A stretch of 6,617 bases of DNA from DAONJL01 sp035405645 [NCBI: bacterium] (GTDB lineage: Bacteria > JAGOBX01 > DAONJL01): NCBI GenBank assembly GCA_035405645.1, contig DAONJL010000084.1, forward strand, positions 1 through 6,617, in the 5' to 3' direction. Position 1 is the stretch's first letter. Each line of letters starts with the position of its first letter. Both the position numbers and the translations under genes were made by a program. Below, piece by piece: positions 4,690 to 6,617 of this stretch. The notes under the pieces were generated by a model. That model did not search any database. It was not told where the DNA came from and saw only the letters and a list, made by a program, of their open reading frames with translations.

Positions 4690-6617
4690 ACTTTAAGAGT
4701 TTGAGGAATTTTAATTTTTTTATTCTTTTTTTCATCAAAAGAATATTTATAATATTTATAATGTCTGAAATAACCAACCTGAGTGGCTTTCTTTAAAGAA
4801 TTTAAAACAAGACCTAAAATTTTTACACCACCATATTCTAATTGTTCTAATACCATCAATAAATTTTCTTTTGGAATATTAAGCATAGAATAAACAACTA
4901 AAATACCATCGACATATTTTCCAACAACAGCAGCATCAATAACTAAACCTAATGGTGGGCAATCAAAAAAGATAATATCAAACATTTCCTTACAATTTTG
5001 AATAAGTTTTCTTAATTTATCACTTTCAAGAACTTCAACAGGATATTTAGCAATGCCACCTGATGGCATAATAAATAAATTAGGAATATCAGTTTCTCTT
5101 AAAATTTCGCTAAATTTAATCTGATTATTTTCATAATTTTCATAATACTGAATAATGCCGGGTTTTATTGGTTGGCTGAAATGTTTATATAATGTTGGTC
5201 TTCGTAAATTACAATCAATAATCAAAACTTTTTTTCCACTTTGCGCATAAGTAATTGCAAGATTTATTAGAACTGTTGTTTTACCTTCGCCTTTATTTGT
5301 GCTTGTAATGCTAACTAATTTAACTTTATTTTGATTTATATGTTCAAGCGCAAAATTAAGATTTATTTTTAATACACGAAATGATTCGGCAAGTAAAGAT
5401 TTAACATCAATTTTACTAATTAAAAATCTAACTTCTTCTCTTTTTATTTTGGCAATTTCTGGACTATATAAAATATAACCAAGAATAGGATAATTAGTTA
5501 TTCTTTTAATTTTTTTAATATCATCAAGAGTTGGGTCAAAGTTTTCAATTATTAAAACATATATTATACTAAAAATTAAGCCCAGAGCAATACCTGCATA
5601 AATATTAACAGACCAATCTGGAAATTCAGGTGTTATTGGTGGTTTTGCTTCTTTTGAAAATTTTACATAGGGAGTTTTTCCCTGTATTTCTGACACCACC
5701 TGCTCAAACTTTTGTATATTGTAAGATAATTGCTCTTCTAAATTTTTTAATTCACTTTGAATTTTTCTTTTATATAATTCTTTATCTTCTAATTCAGCAA
5801 CTTTTGAATCTAAATATTTATTTGCTTCTTCTAATTGATGGTCAATTGTTTTTATATTTTCTTCTATTTCAGCAACTCTTTTACTTAGGTTCATTATTTT
5901 AAGCGAATAATAATAAACAATATTTTTTAAGACATCCTGAACATCAATATATTCATCACGAAAACCTTTATCAATGAAGTCAGCATATTTATTTTCAAAT
6001 TCAGTTATTTTTCTGTTTATTTCATCATCACTTAATTCTTTTAACTCAATATATTGTTTTCGTGCAACATATCGTATTTTTGAGTTATAATTATTTTTCT
6101 TTTCTGTTAAATCAATAATTGTCTTTTTTAAATCTTCTAATTTAATTTTAAATTCTTTTTTACTTATATTCAGAGAAGCAATATTATCAATTTTTTCAAT
6201 TTCAAGTTTTAATAAATTAATCTGTTCTCTTAATTTGGGTATTTTTTCACTTAAATATTTTTGAATACGAATTGAGGAAGATTGTTGGTCTTCGAGAACA
6301 TATTTAGCAAAAATATCCGCTGTTTTATTTGCAATATCAGCTGATAAATTTGGATTATTAGTCACTGCTCTGATTTCTATCTGATTATTTGATGCTGTAA
6401 ATGAAGCGGTTATTACATTATTTAGAAATTCAATTCTATCCTGTATATTTGGCGGTAATGAATATTCTTTTTTTTCTTGCAGTGCCTTTGCTATTCTTTC
6501 AAGCATTGTTCGGCTTTTAATATGTTCGGGTTTAATTATAAAAGAATACTTCTGCTCTTCAATAAAATCAAATGTTTTACCTACATCAACATATGATTTA
6601 CTTAAATAAAGAGGCTC
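4686..6617 (-). CDS. Wzz-domain polysaccharide co-polymerase fused to BY-type tyrosine autokinase (N-terminus cut by window edge)
   Basis: Probable inner-membrane protein that controls chain length and export of a surface polysaccharide and autophosphorylates on tyrosine. The frame stays open to the right edge: 37 codons precede the Met at 6506 and read EPLYLSKSYVDVGKTF..., typical of the start of a Wzz domain just after its first membrane segment, so the true start lies outside. Numbering from Met 6506: periplasmic Wzz region with long coiled coils (about 80-275), proline motif KPPITPEFP (288-296), second membrane segment (299-320), then the cytoplasmic kinase. Kinase motifs are an oligomerisation-type E374-x2-R377-x2-K380, Walker A STNKGEGKT (402-410), Walker A' VLIIDCNLRRP (427-437), Walker B DIIFFDCPP (510-518) and a C-terminal tyrosine cluster YFRHYKYYKY (579-588, five Tyr). 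The usual second Asp of Walker A' is Asn433. Its TGA stop overlaps the next gene's ATG. The family call is secure; the polysaccharide made is unknown. Confidence 0.95.
   Translation of the reverse strand, partial: EPLYLSKSYVDVGKTFDFIEEQKYSFIIKPEHIKSRTMLERIAKALQEKKEYSLPPNIQDRIEFLNNVITASFTASNNQIEIRAVTNNPNLSADIANKTADIFAKYVLEDQQSSSIRIQKYLSEKIPKLREQINLLKLEIEKIDNIASLNISKKEFKIKLEDLKKTIIDLTEKKNNYNSKIRYVARKQYIELKELSDDEINRKITEFENKYADFIDKGFRDEYIDVQDVLKNIVYYYSLKIMNLSKRVAEIEENIKTIDHQLEEANKYLDSKVAELEDKELYKRKIQSELKNLEEQLSYNIQKFEQVVSEIQGKTPYVKFSKEAKPPITPEFPDWSVNIYAGIALGLIFSIIYVLIIENFDPTLDDIKKIKRITNYPILGYILYSPEIAKIKREEVRFLISKIDVKSLLAESFRVLKINLNFALEHINQNKVKLVSITSTNKGEGKTTVLINLAITYAQSGKKVLIIDCNLRRPTLYKHFSQPIKPGIIQYYENYENNQIKFSEILRETDIPNLFIMPSGGIAKYPVEVLESDKLRKLIQNCKEMFDIIFFDCPPLGLVIDAAVVGKYVDGILVVYSMLNIPKENLLMVLEQLEYGGVKILGLVLNSLKKATQVGYFRHYKYYKYSFDEKKNKKIKIPQTLKV

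Noticed and set aside
5630-5902. 90-codon open frame on the plus strand
   Set aside because: It lies entirely opposite the coiled-coil and proline-motif region of the kinase gene. Its Leu/Phe-rich, low-complexity translation is what the reverse of Lys/Glu-rich AT-rich coding sequence gives.
4504-6506. Met at 6506 as the true start of the kinase
   Set aside because: Thirty-seven upstream codons are open to the edge and encode a recognisable Wzz-domain beginning, and the first membrane segment expected of the family is missing, so the gene must start outside the window.

Overview
The window is one very AT-rich stretch (roughly 20-25% G+C by eye). It is almost completely filled by genes read leftward on the minus strand. 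There is no RNA gene, mobile element, CRISPR array or intergenic space longer than 27 bases. The content indicates a diderm (Gram-negative-type) bacterium, because it encodes an outer-membrane secretin-type pore, a polysaccharide-export (PES/SLBB) protein and a Wzz-type chain-length/tyrosine kinase. Most starts lack a clear Shine-Dalgarno sequence. TGA and TAA serve as ordinary stops, so the standard bacterial code fits. I cannot name the phylum.

Layout in the direction of transcription (right to left): (1) 6617-4686, a Wzz/PCP2a co-polymerase fused to a bacterial tyrosine kinase, cut at its N-terminus by the window edge; (2) 4689-2038, an 883-residue exported protein with a Wza-like PES domain, five tandem SLBB-like domains, a secretin N1-like domain and a complete secretin pore domain; (3) 2010-532, a membrane-anchored TPR plus FecR-domain protein; (4) 539-33, a small unknown protein with one membrane segment; (5) from 30 off the left edge, the first ten codons of a probable further gene. 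Genes 1/2 overlap by 4 bases (ATGA), 3/4 by 8 bases, 2/3 are 27 bases apart and 4/5 are 2 bases apart, so this is a single operon with likely translational coupling.

The most interesting element is gene 2. In Wza, PES-SLBB-SLBB is followed by a short alpha-helical outer-membrane barrel. Here those three domains are followed by a Pro/Gln-rich linker, three more SLBB-like repeats and a beta-barrel secretin. With the tyrosine kinase/co-polymerase coupled directly upstream, the simplest model is a polysaccharide export machine whose outer-membrane exit is a secretin: genes 1 and 2 would span the inner membrane and periplasm, and genes 3 and 4 (both anchored, with periplasmic parts) would be accessory or peptidoglycan/envelope-side components. 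The model is inferred from domains and operon context. No glycosyltransferase, flippase or polymerase is visible in the window.
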